From: Viridibacillus soli
GTDB lineage: Bacteria; Bacillota; Bacilli; Bacillales_A; Planococcaceae
Direction of reading: 5' to 3'
Length of the DNA stretch: 64,000 nucleotides
NCBI RefSeq assembly: GCF_016612995.1
Contig: NZ_JAEOAH010000005.1
Location: 62,001-126,000, forward strand
Under the pieces are notes generated by a model that was not told where the DNA came from, searched no databases, and saw only the letters and a program-made list of their open reading frames with translations. Positions 8,825 to 18,799 of the stretch are shown here, one piece after another; the first letter of the stretch is position 1, and the number at the start of each line of letters is the position of its first letter. A program made the translations under genes and the position numbers.

Positions 8825-10372
8825 TTATTCGTCACCTTCCTTTACTTGTCCATTATTTGATTGTCGATCTTGACCAGCCATTAATAGACCTAACTCTTGC
8901 TCAGTCGTTTCATTTGGCTTTACTGTATCGATAATTTGACCATCATAAATAACCGCAATTCTATCAGAAACGTTCATTACTTCATCCAATTCGAACGAGA
9001 TTAATAGCACTGCTTTTCCTTTATCACGTTGTTCAATTAATCGTTGATGAATAAATTCAATAGCACCGACGTCTAAGCCCCGTGTTGGGAGAGCAGCAAT
9101 TAATAAGTCCGGATTTCGATCAACTTCACGTCCGATAATTGCTTTTTGTTGGTTACCACCTGATAACGCACGAGCTGGTGTCGATTCTCCGTGACCTGAG
9201 CGTACATCGTATTCTTTAATGATTTTTTGTGCGAGTTCAGATATCTTACTATAATCAATTACTCCACCTTTTGAGATCGGTGCTTTGTAATATGTTTGTA
9301 GTGCGATATTATGTCCAATTGGGAAATCCAATACTAAACCATGTTTATGACGGTCTTGCGGGATATGTCCAACGCCTGATTCCGTAATTTCACGAGGTTT
9401 TAGACTTGTAATATCTTGGCCGTTTAGCTTAACTGTACCTGATTTCACTTTACGAAGACCCGTAATCGCCTCGATTAATTCAGATTGACCATTACCGTCA
9501 ATCCCAGCTATACCAACGATTTCACCGCTTCGAATAGAAAGGTTTAAACCTTTAACTTTTTCAATATTACGGTAATCAGTTACGACTAAGTTATCGATTT
9601 GGAAAATTACTTCTTTTGGATTAGCTTCTGTTTTTTCAGTTTTAAATTCCACTTGACGACCAACCATTAATTCTGCTAGTTGGCTTGGATTTGTTTCCGC
9701 AGTTGTTACCGTACCAATGCCTTGTCCTTTACGGATAATCGTGACACGATCAGAAACTTCCATTATTTCTTTCAATTTATGTGTGATTATGATGATAGAT
9801 TTACCTTCTGCAATCAAACGTTTCATAATTTGCATCAATTCAGTAATTTCTTGAGGTGTCAGTGATGCTGTCGGTTCATCAAAAATCAAAATATCTGCTC
9901 CACGATACAACGTTTTTAAAATTTCTGCACGTTGTTGCATACCAACTGAAATATCTTCAATTTTCGCATAAGGATCCACATTCAAACCGTATTTTTCAGA
10001 TAAAACCTGTACTTTTTTAGCAGCATCTTTAATATTAACGATACCCATTTTAGTAGGTTCACTACCTAAAATAATATTTTCTGTTACTGTAAAGTTTTCA
10101 ACGAGCATGAAGTGTTGATGAACCATTCCAATACCTAGATCATTCGCTACGTTTGGGTCTGAAATTTTAACTTTCTTCCCATTCACACGAATTTCCCCAG
10201 CTTCAGGTTGATAAAGTCCGAAAAGCACGTTCATTAAAGTCGATTTCCCTGCACCGTTTTCACCAAGCAATGCATGAACTTCGCCTTTTCTCAGCTGAAG
10301 GGTGATATTATCATTTGCTACGAAATTCCCGAATTGTTTTCGGATATCTAGCATTTCTATCACATATTCCAA
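8825..10372 (-). CDS. nupO: ABC transporter ATP-binding protein, nucleoside uptake (NupO-like)
   Basis: Tandem-ATPase subunit like RbsA/MglA, about 515 aa with two nucleotide-binding domains. Domain 1 has Walker A GENGAGKST (near residue 40), signature ISVGMQQRAEIL and Walker B ILIFDEPTASL. Domain 2 has a degenerate GIDGNGQSE P-loop and LSGGNQQKA signature, as is usual in this family. The start is probably the TTG at 10372, nine bases after GGGGAG; a TTG at 10381 lies too close to that site. It is separated from nupN by a strong terminator-like hairpin, so it should be expressed less than the lipoprotein. Confidence 0.9.
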   Translation of the reverse strand: MEYVIEMLDIRKQFGNFVANDNITLQLRKGEVHALLGENGAGKSTLMNVLFGLYQPEAGEIRVNGKKVKISDPNVANDLGIGMVHQHFMLVENFTVTENIILGSEPTKMGIVNIKDAAKKVQVLSEKYGLNVDPYAKIEDISVGMQQRAEILKTLYRGADILIFDEPTASLTPQEITELMQIMKRLIAEGKSIIIITHKLKEIMEVSDRVTIIRKGQGIGTVTTAETNPSQLAELMVGRQVEFKTEKTEANPKEVIFQIDNLVVTDYRNIEKVKGLNLSIRSGEIVGIAGIDGNGQSELIEAITGLRKVKSGTVKLNGQDITSLKPREITESGVGHIPQDRHKHGLVLDFPIGHNIALQTYYKAPISKGGVIDYSKISELAQKIIKEYDVRSGHGESTPARALSGGNQQKAIIGREVDRNPDLLIAALPTRGLDVGAIEFIHQRLIEQRDKGKAVLLISFELDEVMNVSDRIAVIYDGQIIDTVKPNETTEQELGLLMAGQDRQSNNGQVKEGDE

Positions 10373-10500
10373 TGTGTTCAACTCCCCTGGACACTGTAAT
10401 TTATATTTGTTGTTATTAATAAATTAACATAGGTTAAAAAAATTAATACAGGAAAGATTTTGAACATTTCAAAATCTTTCATCTATTAATTTTTATACAG

Positions 10501-10545
10501 ATAAAAAACATCATAAAGACTAGTGTGAAACTAGTCTTTATGATG
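10501..10545 (-). terminator. Strong hairpin terminator between nupN and nupO
   Basis: A perfect 16-bp stem (arms 10509-10524 and 10530-10545, loop GTGAA) is followed on the minus strand by TTTTTTAT. It lies inside the nup operon, so it probably gives partial termination that keeps the lipoprotein in excess over the membrane subunits. Confidence 0.88.
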
Positions 10546-10560
10546 ATCACTTAAGTCAAA

Positions 10561-11625
10561 TTATTTTTCCACTTTTTCTGGAACTTTAATTTTACCGTCA
10601 GCGATTTGTTTAGCATAGTCATCAATTTTTTTCATAACATCGTCAGTAATTGCACCGTGAGAATCAGCTAATGCCATACCGTTATCCGATAAGCCATAAG
10701 TTAAAATTTCTCCGCCTGGGAATTTATCTTCTTTAGCTTTTTTTGCAACGTCTTGTACAGCAATGTCAACGCGTTTCATAACAGAAGTTAAAGTAACATT
10801 TGTTTTATCGTTAACTTGTCCTTCTTTGTATTGGTCAGCATCTACACCGATTACCCATACATTAGCATTAGCGTCTTTTGTTTTACGTTCTTTTGCTTCA
10901 GTGAATACCCCGTTACCAGTTGCACCAGCAGCGTGGAAGATTACGTCTACACCTGAAGTATACATACGGTTAGCAGTTGTTTTACCAAGTTCAGCTTTAT
11001 CAAAAGCACCAGTATATACAGCATCAACTTTAATATCTGGGTTTACAGCTTTAACACCTTCAACGAAACCAGCATGGAAGCGGTTAATAACCGGAATATC
11101 AATTCCACCTACGAAACCAATTTTATTTGATTTTGTTACGCTAGCAGCAGCTACACCAGCAAGGAATGCACCCTCTTGTTCTTTGAACAAAATAGAAGCT
11201 ACATTTGGAGCATCAACTTTACCATCAATGATAGAGAAGTTTGTTTTTGGTTTTTGAGAAGCGACTTCTTTAATTGAGTCTTCCATCAGGTAACCAACAC
11301 CGAAAATCAGGTTGAAGTCACGACGAACTAAACTATTTAAATTTACGTTGTAATCAGAACTAGATTTAGATGCTAAATATTCGTAACCACCGTTACCTTT
11401 TTCTAAAGCATTATCTTTACCGAATTTTTGGATACCTTCCCAAGCTGATTGGTTGAATGATTTGTCATCAATACCACCAAGGTCAGTAACCATTGCAATT
11501 GAGAAATTCTTTTCTTTGCTTTCTTTATCGCCTTTAGATGAGTCATCTTTAGAACCACAAGCACCAAGTAAAGTACCAGCAGCTAATACGACAGAAAGAG
11601 CTAAACCAAATTTACGCTTTGTCAA
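10561..11625 (-). CDS. nupN: BMP family nucleoside-binding lipoprotein (NupN/PnrA-like)
   Basis: Substrate-binding lipoprotein of the BMP/PnrA (TmpC) family, about 354 aa. A Lys/Arg-rich N-terminus and hydrophobic stretch lead to the lipobox LLGAC near residue 23, followed by a Ser/Lys/Asp-rich linker. The fold begins with [20 protein letters not shown], the family hallmark, and includes [20 protein letters not shown]. The TTG at 11625 follows GGGGGGA with seven bases spacing; five more residues would be added by a TTG at 11640. It is first in the transporter operon, 48 bp after the gntR gene, and is followed by a terminator. Confidence 0.93.
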   Translation of the reverse strand: MTKRKFGLALSVVLAAGTLLGACGSKDDSSKGDKESKEKNFSIAMVTDLGGIDDKSFNQSAWEGIQKFGKDNALEKGNGGYEYLASKSSSDYNVNLNSLVRRDFNLIFGVGYLMEDSIKEVASQKPKTNFSIIDGKVDAPNVASILFKEQEGAFLAGVAAASVTKSNKIGFVGGIDIPVINRFHAGFVEGVKAVNPDIKVDAVYTGAFDKAELGKTTANRMYTSGVDVIFHAAGATGNGVFTEAKERKTKDANANVWVIGVDADQYKEGQVNDKTNVTLTSVMKRVDIAVQDVAKKAKEDKFPGGEILTYGLSDNGMALADSHGAITDDVMKKIDDYAKQIADGKIKVPEKVEK

Positions 11626-11673
11626 TTGGAGTCCCCCCAAATGTGTTTGTTGTTAGCAGGAATGAATACAGTT

Positions 11674-12402
11674 TTAAACACGCTTACGAACTACATGGAA
11701 GCTGAATTTATCAGCTCTAAAATAGTTTTTTGAATATAACACCACTTGATCGTTATCATCATAGTGGAGCTGTTTTAGAACGAGTAGAGCTGTTTCCGGC
11801 TCACACTCTAAAATCGGAGATGCTTGGTTATGATAACCAACCGGATCGATAAAAGTGACTGCATACGCTACATGGACATTACCAGATTCTTCTATTGCAG
11901 AAAAGATAGATGAATCCTTACGACTCGAAAAATCAGAAGGTAAATATTTTGAAGGTACTTGATCAATACAATAGACGACTGGTTCTCCATTCGCTGTACG
12001 AACTCGTTCAATTGTTATGATAGTTTCATCATCTTCGCAATGAAAGCGTTTTACATCTTCCTCAGTAGAAGGTAACCCGAATGAACTTAAATAGTTCGTT
12101 CCAGGTTCCATTCCAGCATTTTGGATCATGGAAGAAATACTTGATAAATGCTCAATTCCAGATGTAAACACTGGTCTTGGATTTACAAATGTTCCGACTC
12201 CATGCCGACGGACGATGATGTTTTCTTCTTCCAACAGTCTCAGTGCCTCACGTAGTGTGGCACGACTGACCCCAAGTCTCTTTGAGAGTTCAAATTCAGA
12301 TGGGAGTTTTTCTTTTTCTTTAAAAACTCCTTTTTCAATATCCTCTTTTAAACGATCAATCACTTGGAGATACAAATGCCGACTATCTGTTTTAATCGTC
12401 AT
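11674..12402 (-). CDS. ymfC: GntR/HutC family transcriptional regulator (YmfC-like)
   Basis: DNA-binding repressor-type protein, 242 aa. The N-terminal winged helix-turn-helix (about residues 5-72) reads [20 protein letters not shown], then [20 protein letters not shown]. The C-terminal UTRA effector-binding domain covers the rest. The ATG at 12402 has GGTGGTGG five bases upstream. Being immediately upstream of the nucleoside transporter and in the same direction, it is a good candidate regulator of that operon, though this is inferred from position. Palindromes upstream of its own promoter could be operators. Confidence 0.9.
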   Translation of the reverse strand: MTIKTDSRHLYLQVIDRLKEDIEKGVFKEKEKLPSEFELSKRLGVSRATLREALRLLEEENIIVRRHGVGTFVNPRPVFTSGIEHLSSISSMIQNAGMEPGTNYLSSFGLPSTEEDVKRFHCEDDETIITIERVRTANGEPVVYCIDQVPSKYLPSDFSSRKDSSIFSAIEESGNVHVAYAVTFIDPVGYHNQASPILECEPETALLVLKQLHYDDNDQVVLYSKNYFRADKFSFHVVRKRV

Positions 12403-12460
12403 ACATACCACCACCAATAGAGATCAGACATCAGACGTAAAACATTCCTACTAATTCGTT

Positions 12461-12521
12461 ACTATACCATCTTTATTTGTGTAAATAAATAGATTTCTTT
12501 AAAATCTGTGTTAAAACAGAT
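12461..12521 (-). promoter_or_regulatory. Candidate gntR promoter with overlapping palindromes
   Basis: An extended -10 (TGGTATAGT) has its core at 12466-12461. Upstream of it lie two overlapping inverted repeats: AGATTT-5-AAATCT at 12491-12507 and ATCTGT-6-ACAGAT at 12504-12521. GntR proteins bind such short palindromes, so these could be autoregulatory operators. The -35 box is poor. Confidence 0.4.
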
Positions 12522-12599
12522 ATTTTTTTAAATCCGCTGTAATTGTTTTGTCATTTTTATTGCTTTTTTGCAAATATTTCAGGTTTTTTTATTTGAGCC

Positions 12600-14906
12600 T
12601 TATTTGCCCATCAGTACTTGACGTGGTTTGCTTTTTTCAGCGGGTCCGACTACCCCTCTTTCCTCCATTTGATCCATAATACGGGCCGCTCTTGCATATC
12701 CTACTTTCAACTTTCTTTGTAGATATGAAACAGATGCTGTATCTTGATCTAGTACTAATTGCACAGCTTCTTCATACAAATCATCTGTGTCATCTAAGCT
12801 TTGTAATTCATCTTCTTCTGTCGGTATCATCTCCTCTTGATATTGTGCTTTTTGTTGACTAATAACAAAATCAACAATATCTCCTACTTCATTATCTGAC
12901 AAGAAAGCTCCTTGTACACGCACAGGTTTAGATTGTCCTGCTGGTAAAAATAACATGTCTCCACGACCGAGTAGTCGTTCTGCTCCGCCCATATCTAAAA
13001 TGGTACGAGAATCAATAGAAGATGATACAGCAAAGGCAATTCGAGATGGGATATTCGCTTTTATAACACCTGTAATAACATCAACACTTGGTCTTTGTGT
13101 CGCAATAATTAAGTGAATACCTGCAGCGCGTGCCATTTGAGCAAGTCTTGTAATGGAATCTTCCACATCGCTTGAAGCAACCATCATTAAATCAGCTAGC
13201 TCATCAACAATGACGACGATAAAAGGCAATTTCGGATGCTTTTCATCATTTTCAGCATTAAATGCATCGACATGTTTGTTGTATCCTTCAATATTACGTG
13301 TTCCAGTGTGAGAAAATAGATCATAACGTCGTTCCATCTCGGATACAACTTTTTTCAAAGCTTGAGATGCTTTACGTGCATCTGTAACAACCGGTGCTAA
13401 CAAATGCGGAATACCATTATAGACATTTAACTCAACCATTTTCGGGTCAATCATCATGAGTTTCACTTCATGTGGTTTTGCACGCATTAAAATACTAACG
13501 ATAATACCGTTAATACAGACACTTTTTCCACTTCCTGTTGAACCTGCCACAAGTAAATGAGGCATCTTGTTTAATTGTGCTAATTTCGCTTCACCAGTAA
13601 TGTCCCTACCTAGTCCGATTAATAACTTGGCATCTGGTTGATTATTTTCTTTTGCCTCTAAAACTTCACGTAGGCTGACGATTGCGACTTCTTTGTTTGG
13701 CACTTCAATGCCGACAGCCGATTTACCCGGAATTGGTGCTTCAATACGAATATCCTCGGCCGCTAATGCTAATGCTAAATCATCTTGCAAGCCAACAATT
13801 TTACTCACTTTAACACCTTTATCAGGTAACACTTCATACTCTGTAACAGCTGGTCCTAAATGGACTTGTGTTACTGTCGCTTTCACACCAAATGATTGGA
13901 AAGTTTGTTCAAGCTTTCGTGCATTTTCTTGAATTAGTGCAAATTCTCCGCTTTGATCTACATGTGGTGGTGCTTTTAGAATAGACATTGCCGGTAATTG
14001 ATAATTTGTATTTTCAATAACATTATCTTCAGCCATCGTTTGTATAACGATTTCGTCTTCTGGCTCCGCTACTTGTTGCTGTGCCTCAAGTTCTACAGCA
14101 CGCTGTGTGAAGGCTGAAATAATAGGCTCCCTATGTACAGGTAGCTCTACTTCTGTTGCTGCTTCTAAGTTTTCTTCAATTTGCTTAGCAGCTTCAGCTT
14201 TTGCCGATTTACGAGTGCGACGTGATGATGCTTTTGACTCTTCTTTTTCTTGTGGAGCTTTTCTAGCCTGTTTCACCTTTTTCGCTTGTGCACGACGTTC
14301 TTTCCACTGTGTTTGCCATTCAGGTGTCTTTTGTAGTAAATAAGGTACTAACGCTTTACCTGTTAATAAAATCAATCCAATGAATAGCATTAACCAACTA
14401 GCGATGGCTGCTCCTGCAGAATCGAATAATATATGGAAACACGCGAATAATATGGCACCAATTATGCCACCACCAAGTGAATGGCTACGTTCCTCAATAC
14501 CACCGCTCGTAATAAGGATTCGCCATGTTTCTCTTAAAACAGAGTTACTACCAATAGCTTGCCCATTAAATAATTGTTCAAACAATGCAATATGACTAAA
14601 TAAAGTGAGACTTCCTAAAATAAAAGCACAACCGAGAATGATTCGATTTTGCATATTCGGAATAGCTCTGCGAACCATTAAAATAAGAGCACTAACAATA
14701 AGCATAAATGAGACTGAGATATACCAGTTACCAAATAAAAATAAGGAGGCTGATTGCAAGAATCGGCCAACTAAACCATATTCAAAAAATGTTACGATTG
14801 CGATACCGATTAATATGAGACCCATAATTTCATACATCAATGGATGCATCATATTTTTCTGCTCGACTTTTCCAGAATTCGATGTTTTTTTCTTCTTTAC
14901 AGCCAT
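12600..14906 (-). CDS. spoIIIE: DNA translocase SpoIIIE/FtsK
   Basis: Membrane-anchored, hexameric ATP-driven DNA pump that moves chromosomes through division or sporulation septa. The 768-aa protein has four N-terminal transmembrane segments (about residues 20-180), a charged linker with an Arg/Lys-rich part ([16 protein letters not shown]), and an ATPase motor with Walker [10 protein letters not shown] near residue 459 and Walker [17 protein letters not shown]-terminal gamma winged-helix domain reads [20 protein letters not shown]. The ATG at 14906 is preceded by GGAAGGTGAGG; nine codons upstream are open but lack a ribosome site. The position beside rnjB and ymfC matches B. subtilis spoIIIE. 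No clear terminator follows it. Confidence 0.93.
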   Translation of the reverse strand: MAVKKKKTSNSGKVEQKNMMHPLMYEIMGLILIGIAIVTFFEYGLVGRFLQSASLFLFGNWYISVSFMLIVSALILMVRRAIPNMQNRIILGCAFILGSLTLFSHIALFEQLFNGQAIGSNSVLRETWRILITSGGIEERSHSLGGGIIGAILFACFHILFDSAGAAIASWLMLFIGLILLTGKALVPYLLQKTPEWQTQWKERRAQAKKVKQARKAPQEKEESKASSRRTRKSAKAEAAKQIEENLEAATEVELPVHREPIISAFTQRAVELEAQQQVAEPEDEIVIQTMAEDNVIENTNYQLPAMSILKAPPHVDQSGEFALIQENARKLEQTFQSFGVKATVTQVHLGPAVTEYEVLPDKGVKVSKIVGLQDDLALALAAEDIRIEAPIPGKSAVGIEVPNKEVAIVSLREVLEAKENNQPDAKLLIGLGRDITGEAKLAQLNKMPHLLVAGSTGSGKSVCINGIIVSILMRAKPHEVKLMMIDPKMVELNVYNGIPHLLAPVVTDARKASQALKKVVSEMERRYDLFSHTGTRNIEGYNKHVDAFNAENDEKHPKLPFIVVIVDELADLMMVASSDVEDSITRLAQMARAAGIHLIIATQRPSVDVITGVIKANIPSRIAFAVSSSIDSRTILDMGGAERLLGRGDMLFLPAGQSKPVRVQGAFLSDNEVGDIVDFVISQQKAQYQEEMIPTEEDELQSLDDTDDLYEEAVQLVLDQDTASVSYLQRKLKVGYARAARIMDQMEERGVVGPAEKSKPRQVLMGK

Positions 14907-14933
14907 TATCCTCACCTTCCTTTCTTCTCTCAA

Positions 14934-14976
14934 AGGAAAAAAGGATTTCCCACCACAAATCGGTTAGGAAATCCTT
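14934..14976 (-). terminator. Rho-independent terminator after rnjB
   Basis: A perfect 10-bp stem (AAGGATTTCC at 14941-14950, GGAAATCCTT at 14967-14976) is followed on the minus strand by a TTTT-rich tract. It ends just before the spoIIIE ribosome binding site. Confidence 0.8.
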
Positions 14977-14991
14977 CATATCCGCTGCGCA

Positions 14992-16659
14992 TTAATATTC
15001 CATAATAATCGGGATGATCATTGGGCGGCGCTTCGTTTTTTGGAATAAATAAGAATTTAGCGTGTCACGGATTTCTTGTTTAATGTTTGTCCATTCGTAC
15101 GTACCTTTATTCACATATTTTTCGACAACATTCTTCACTTGTGCTGCAGACTCTTCCATTAGTTCTTCTGATTCACGAACATAAACGAATCCTCTTGATA
15201 AAATTTCTGGGCCTGAAGCAATTTTTTTGTGTTGACGGTCAATTGTTACGACAACGATAAAGATACCATCTTGACTTAATAATTTGCGATCGCGTAAAAC
15301 GATGTTACCTACATCACCAACACCGATACCATCGATTAAGACATTACCTGCTGTGACACGGCCACTCATACGCATTTTACCATTTTTATATTCTACAATA
15401 TCGCCTTTATCAGCGATGAAAATTTGTGATTTAGATAAACCTGTTTCTTGTGCAAGTTTTGAGTGCGCAATTAACATACGATATTCCCCTTGAATAGGGA
15501 TAAAGTATTTCGGTTTCATCAAGTTGAGCATTAGTTTAAGATCTTCTTGTGCACCGTGACCAGAAACATGTACTTTTTTATCTGCTGACATTACTTTAGC
15601 ACCAGCTTTTGCAAGTTGGTTCATTGTTTCAGCAATTTGTACTTCCATACCAGGTGATGGTGTAAATGTAATTAGTACTGTGTCCGTTGGTTTAATGCGA
15701 ATATCGCGGTGATGCTTGCGAATAATTTTCTCAAGCCCTTCTAATGGCTCACCTTGATTACCTGTAACGATTGCTACAATTTCGTTTTCAGGATAATCAT
15801 TGATTTTGCTTACTGGGATAATTCTTTCTGGATCAACAGAAAGGTACCCTAAGCGCATACCCACTTCAAAAACGTTTTCTAAGCTACGCCCTACAACAGC
15901 AATTTTACGGTTAGATGCTGTTGCTTGGTCGAATACTTGTTGAATTCGAATAAAGTTTGATGCATAAAGCGCTACAAGGATACGTCCTTCAGCACGATGG
16001 AATGTTTTTGATAACTTTTCGCGGATGATAGATTCTGGGATTGTATAACCTGGGCGTTCTGCTTCTGTTGAATCAGACATTAAGATGAAGACGCCTTCTT
16101 CACCAAGTCCAGCCATTTTTGCGATGTCCGGCTTGTACTTACCTTGTGCTGATTGGTCGAATTTGAATTCGCCTGTGTGCACGATTGCCCCTTCAGATGT
16201 ATGGAACGCAACGCCAAGTGAATCTGGAATACTATGCGTTGTATGGAAAAATGTCACATGCGTCGTTTGGAAATTCATTCTACTCTTACTTGTTACTTCA
16301 AAGAACTTCACTGGGTGCGGAACAGGTAATTCTTTTAAATGTTCTTTTGCTAGTGCGATTGTTAATTTTGAACCATATACTGGTGCATTGACTTTTTGTA
16401 ATAGGTAAGCAATTGAACCAATTGCATCTTCATGACCATGTGTTAAGAAGATCCCTTTTACTCTTGTTTTATTTTCTTCTAAATATGAAATGTCTGGAAT
16501 AACAAAATCAATTCCTAACATTTCATCCTCTGGGAACATAAGTCCACTATCGACTACAAATAGCTCGTCATCAATTTCAACGGCGTACATTGCTTTGCCG
16601 ATTTCACTTACCCCACCTAGAGGTATTACGCGTATTACTTCATTTTTTATTTTAACCAC
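14992..16659 (-). CDS. rnjB: Ribonuclease J2
   Basis: Metallo-beta-lactamase/beta-CASP RNase involved in mRNA decay and processing in complex with RNase J1. The protein is about 555 aa, with the MBL domain first, then the inserted beta-CASP domain and a C-terminal domain. The key motif is THGHEDAIGS (near residue 72): RNase J1 has HGHEDHIG, and the change of the second metal-binding His to Ala is typical of the weakly active J2 paralogue. The start is a GTG (16659) seven bases after AGGAGG; an upstream in-frame TTG would add 13 residues. A good sigma-A promoter is just upstream. Confidence 0.93.
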   Translation of the reverse strand: MVKIKNEVIRVIPLGGVSEIGKAMYAVEIDDELFVVDSGLMFPEDEMLGIDFVIPDISYLEENKTRVKGIFLTHGHEDAIGSIAYLLQKVNAPVYGSKLTIALAKEHLKELPVPHPVKFFEVTSKSRMNFQTTHVTFFHTTHSIPDSLGVAFHTSEGAIVHTGEFKFDQSAQGKYKPDIAKMAGLGEEGVFILMSDSTEAERPGYTIPESIIREKLSKTFHRAEGRILVALYASNFIRIQQVFDQATASNRKIAVVGRSLENVFEVGMRLGYLSVDPERIIPVSKINDYPENEIVAIVTGNQGEPLEGLEKIIRKHHRDIRIKPTDTVLITFTPSPGMEVQIAETMNQLAKAGAKVMSADKKVHVSGHGAQEDLKLMLNLMKPKYFIPIQGEYRMLIAHSKLAQETGLSKSQIFIADKGDIVEYKNGKMRMSGRVTAGNVLIDGIGVGDVGNIVLRDRKLLSQDGIFIVVVTIDRQHKKIASGPEILSRGFVYVRESEELMEESAAQVKNVVEKYVNKGTYEWTNIKQEIRDTLNSYLFQKTKRRPMIIPIIMEY

Positions 16660-16706
16660 TTGTTTTCCTCCTAAAAATAATCCCGAACAAGCATCCACTT
16701 ATTTTT

Positions 16707-16735
16707 ATTATATCGGTAGTAGTCCGTTTTCACAA
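16707..16735 (-). promoter_or_regulatory. Sigma-A promoter of rnjB
   Basis: Minus strand TTGTGA (16735-16730), 17-bp spacer, TATAAT (16712-16707). It lies between the dapA terminator and the rnjB start, so rnjB is transcribed separately from the dap genes. Confidence 0.75.
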
Positions 16736-16736
16736 A

Positions 16737-16770
16737 CAAAAAAAGAATGGGTTTTAACACCCATTCCATT
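16737..16770 (-). terminator. Rho-independent terminator after dapA
   Basis: GAATGGG / CCCATTC stem (16745-16766) flanked by A and T runs. It ends with TTTTTTTG on the minus strand and could also work in the other direction. Confidence 0.85.
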
Positions 16771-16773
16771 TTT

Positions 16774-17667
16774 TTATTTGAACTGTTTTTGTTTAGCTAG
16801 GTAATGTTCCCAAACTATATCAAAATGTTCTTTTTCTTGTAACGTCATTTCCACTAATGGAAGTCTTACTGTTTCCGTCGAAACACCTAATTTGCTAAGC
16901 GCATATTTGACTGCTGTTGGATTTGGTGCTGAGAATAAGGAACGTATCAATGGCAGGAGAGCTTGATGAATAAATGCCGCATCCTTATGGCGTCCTTCTT
17001 TAAAAGCTTGAATCATTTGTTGCATATCCGCACCCACAACATGGGCCGCTACGGAAATAACACCTGCTCCGCCAACTGCTAGTAGGGGTAAAGTTAAACC
17101 ATCATCACCTGAATAGACTTTAAATTTTTCAGGGGCACCTGCTAAAATTTCCGTCATTTGATCAAGACTACCACTTGCTTCTTTGACAATTTGGATATTT
17201 GGAATTTTACTTAATTCTAGAATCGTTTCAGGTAATAAATTGACGACTGAACGTCCTGGAATATTGTATAGCATAACTGGTAACGATGTTTCCTTTGCGA
17301 TTGCAGCAAAGTGAGCGTACATGCCACGTTGACTCGGCTTATTGTAATATGGTGTCACAAGCATGATGCCATCTACACCTGCAGCTTCTGCTTCCTGGGT
17401 AGCTAGAATCGATTCCGCCGTGTTATTACTACCCGTTCCAGCAATGACAGGGATTCGTTTACGAACCGTTTCAACAACAAAGTGAATTAAATCAATTTTC
17501 TCTTCATGTGTTAACGTCGGCGATTCTCCTGTTGTTCCACAGACAACAATTGAATCCGTCCCTGAAGCAATTAAATGTTCTACTACTTTTGCCACCATTT
17601 CATAGTGGATAGAGCCATCTTTATGAAACGGAGTAATCAATGCTGTCGCGACATTTCCTATATTCAC
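16774..17667 (-). CDS. dapA: 4-hydroxy-tetrahydrodipicolinate synthase
   Basis: Condenses pyruvate with aspartate semialdehyde, giving the branch point for lysine, diaminopimelate and dipicolinate. It is a TIM-barrel aldolase of about 297 aa. Visible motifs are CGTTGESPTLTHEEK, the YNIPGRS loop with the catalytic tyrosine, and IVKEASGSLDQ containing the Schiff-base lysine. The start is set at the GTG at 17667 (MNIGNVATALITPF), eight bases after GGAGG; a GTG at 17676 overlaps the ribosome site. It follows asd directly, whereas B. subtilis has the aspartokinase dapG between them. Confidence 0.95.
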   Translation of the reverse strand: MNIGNVATALITPFHKDGSIHYEMVAKVVEHLIASGTDSIVVCGTTGESPTLTHEEKIDLIHFVVETVRKRIPVIAGTGSNNTAESILATQEAEAAGVDGIMLVTPYYNKPSQRGMYAHFAAIAKETSLPVMLYNIPGRSVVNLLPETILELSKIPNIQIVKEASGSLDQMTEILAGAPEKFKVYSGDDGLTLPLLAVGGAGVISVAAHVVGADMQQMIQAFKEGRHKDAAFIHQALLPLIRSLFSAPNPTAVKYALSKLGVSTETVRLPLVEMTLQEKEHFDIVWEHYLAKQKQFK

Positions 17668-17680
17668 CTTTGGCACCTCC

Positions 17681-18724
17681 TCAGATTATACCTTCATCAA
17701 TCATAGCTTCTGCAATTTGAATAGAGTTTAGTGCTGCACCTTTTAATAGATTGTCAGCAACGATCCATAAGTGGAAGCCTTTATCCTTCGCTAAATCTTT
17801 GCGAATACGGCCTACAAATACTTCATCTTCGCCTTCAGCATAGATTGGCATTGGATATCCTTGCGCTGTAATATCATCCACTAGTACGATACCTTGTGCG
17901 TTCTGAAGTGCCTTCTTAACATCTTCTACTGAGACATTTTCTTTTTCTACTTCAATATAAACAGATTCAGAGTGTCCAGATACTACCGGTACACGTACAC
18001 ATGTGGCCGCTACAGGTAGCTCTGGCATATGCAAAATTTTCTTCGTTTCATTAATCATTTTCATCTCTTCATATGTGAAACCGTTATCTGTGAAGACGTC
18101 GATTTGTGGAATAACATTACGAGCGATCGGGAAATGCTTTTTATCCCCTTTTACTGGTAACACGCTTGCTTCAACGTCTTTTCCTTTTTCCCATTCACCA
18201 CTTTGAGCTTTTAATTCTTCAATAGCGTTAATACCCGAGCCAGATACTGCTTGATATGTAGATACGATTACATTTGTTAAACCAAATGCTTTTTTAATAG
18301 GTTCTAATGCTGCCACCATTTGAATTGTTGAACAGTTTGGGTTTGCAATAATCCCTTTATGCTTCGCTAAATCACCTGGGTTTACTTCAGGGACAACTAG
18401 CGGAACTTCTGGATCCATACGAAATGCACTTGTATTATCAATTGCTACAGCGCCTCGTTTTGCAGCTTCTGGTGCTAACACTTTAGATACGGAGCCACCT
18501 GCACTGAATAGAGCAATGTCTACGCCTTCAAATGCTTCTGCTGTTGCTTCCTCAATCTTGTATGACTGACCATTAAATGTAATGTCTTTTCCAACGGATT
18601 TTTTTGAAGCTAGTAATTTAATCTTACCTATTGGAAATTTACGTTTAGCAAGCTGCTCCATCATTTTTGTCCCTACTGCTCCTGTAGCTCCTACAACAGC
18701 TACTGTATATTGCTTAGTCATCAT
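17681..18724 (-). CDS. asd: Aspartate-semialdehyde dehydrogenase
   Basis: NADPH-dependent enzyme converting aspartyl phosphate to aspartate semialdehyde, for lysine, threonine, methionine and cell wall precursors. The 347-aa protein has the Rossmann motif VGATGAVGTKMM at the N-terminus, the active-site cysteine in NPNCSTIQM (near residue 130) and a HSESVYIE region with the catalytic His. GAGGAG lies six bases before the first of two adjacent ATG codons. An extended -10 promoter candidate is found 36 bases upstream, so it may be transcribed both with spoVFAB and alone. Confidence 0.95.
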   Translation of the reverse strand: MMTKQYTVAVVGATGAVGTKMMEQLAKRKFPIGKIKLLASKKSVGKDITFNGQSYKIEEATAEAFEGVDIALFSAGGSVSKVLAPEAAKRGAVAIDNTSAFRMDPEVPLVVPEVNPGDLAKHKGIIANPNCSTIQMVAALEPIKKAFGLTNVIVSTYQAVSGSGINAIEELKAQSGEWEKGKDVEASVLPVKGDKKHFPIARNVIPQIDVFTDNGFTYEEMKMINETKKILHMPELPVAATCVRVPVVSGHSESVYIEVEKENVSVEDVKKALQNAQGIVLVDDITAQGYPMPIYAEGEDEVFVGRIRKDLAKDKGFHLWIVADNLLKGAALNSIQIAEAMIDEGII

Positions 18725-18759
18725 ACATCTCTCCTCAACTCAACATTAATAATGGCGCT

Positions 18760-18768
18760 ATTGTATCA
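18760..18768 (-). promoter_or_regulatory. Candidate extended -10 promoter for asd-dapA
   Basis: Minus strand TGATACAAT (TGnTAnAAT) in the 75-bp gap after spoVFB, with no good -35. It would allow vegetative expression of asd and dapA, independent of the sporulation genes upstream. Confidence 0.4.
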
Positions 18769-18799
18769 TAATTTTTCATAATTGTGTATAAAAATTAAA

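Noticed and set aside
10763-11257. 164-codon plus-strand open frame opposite nupN
   Set aside because: Antisense shadow of a conserved lipoprotein gene.
12540-12599. Terminator after spoIIIE
   Set aside because: Only a 4-bp TTGC/GCAA stem with no proper T-run was found on the minus strand.
18725-18799. Lysine riboswitch before asd/dapA
   Set aside because: The 75-bp gap is too short and has no lysine-riboswitch-like folds.
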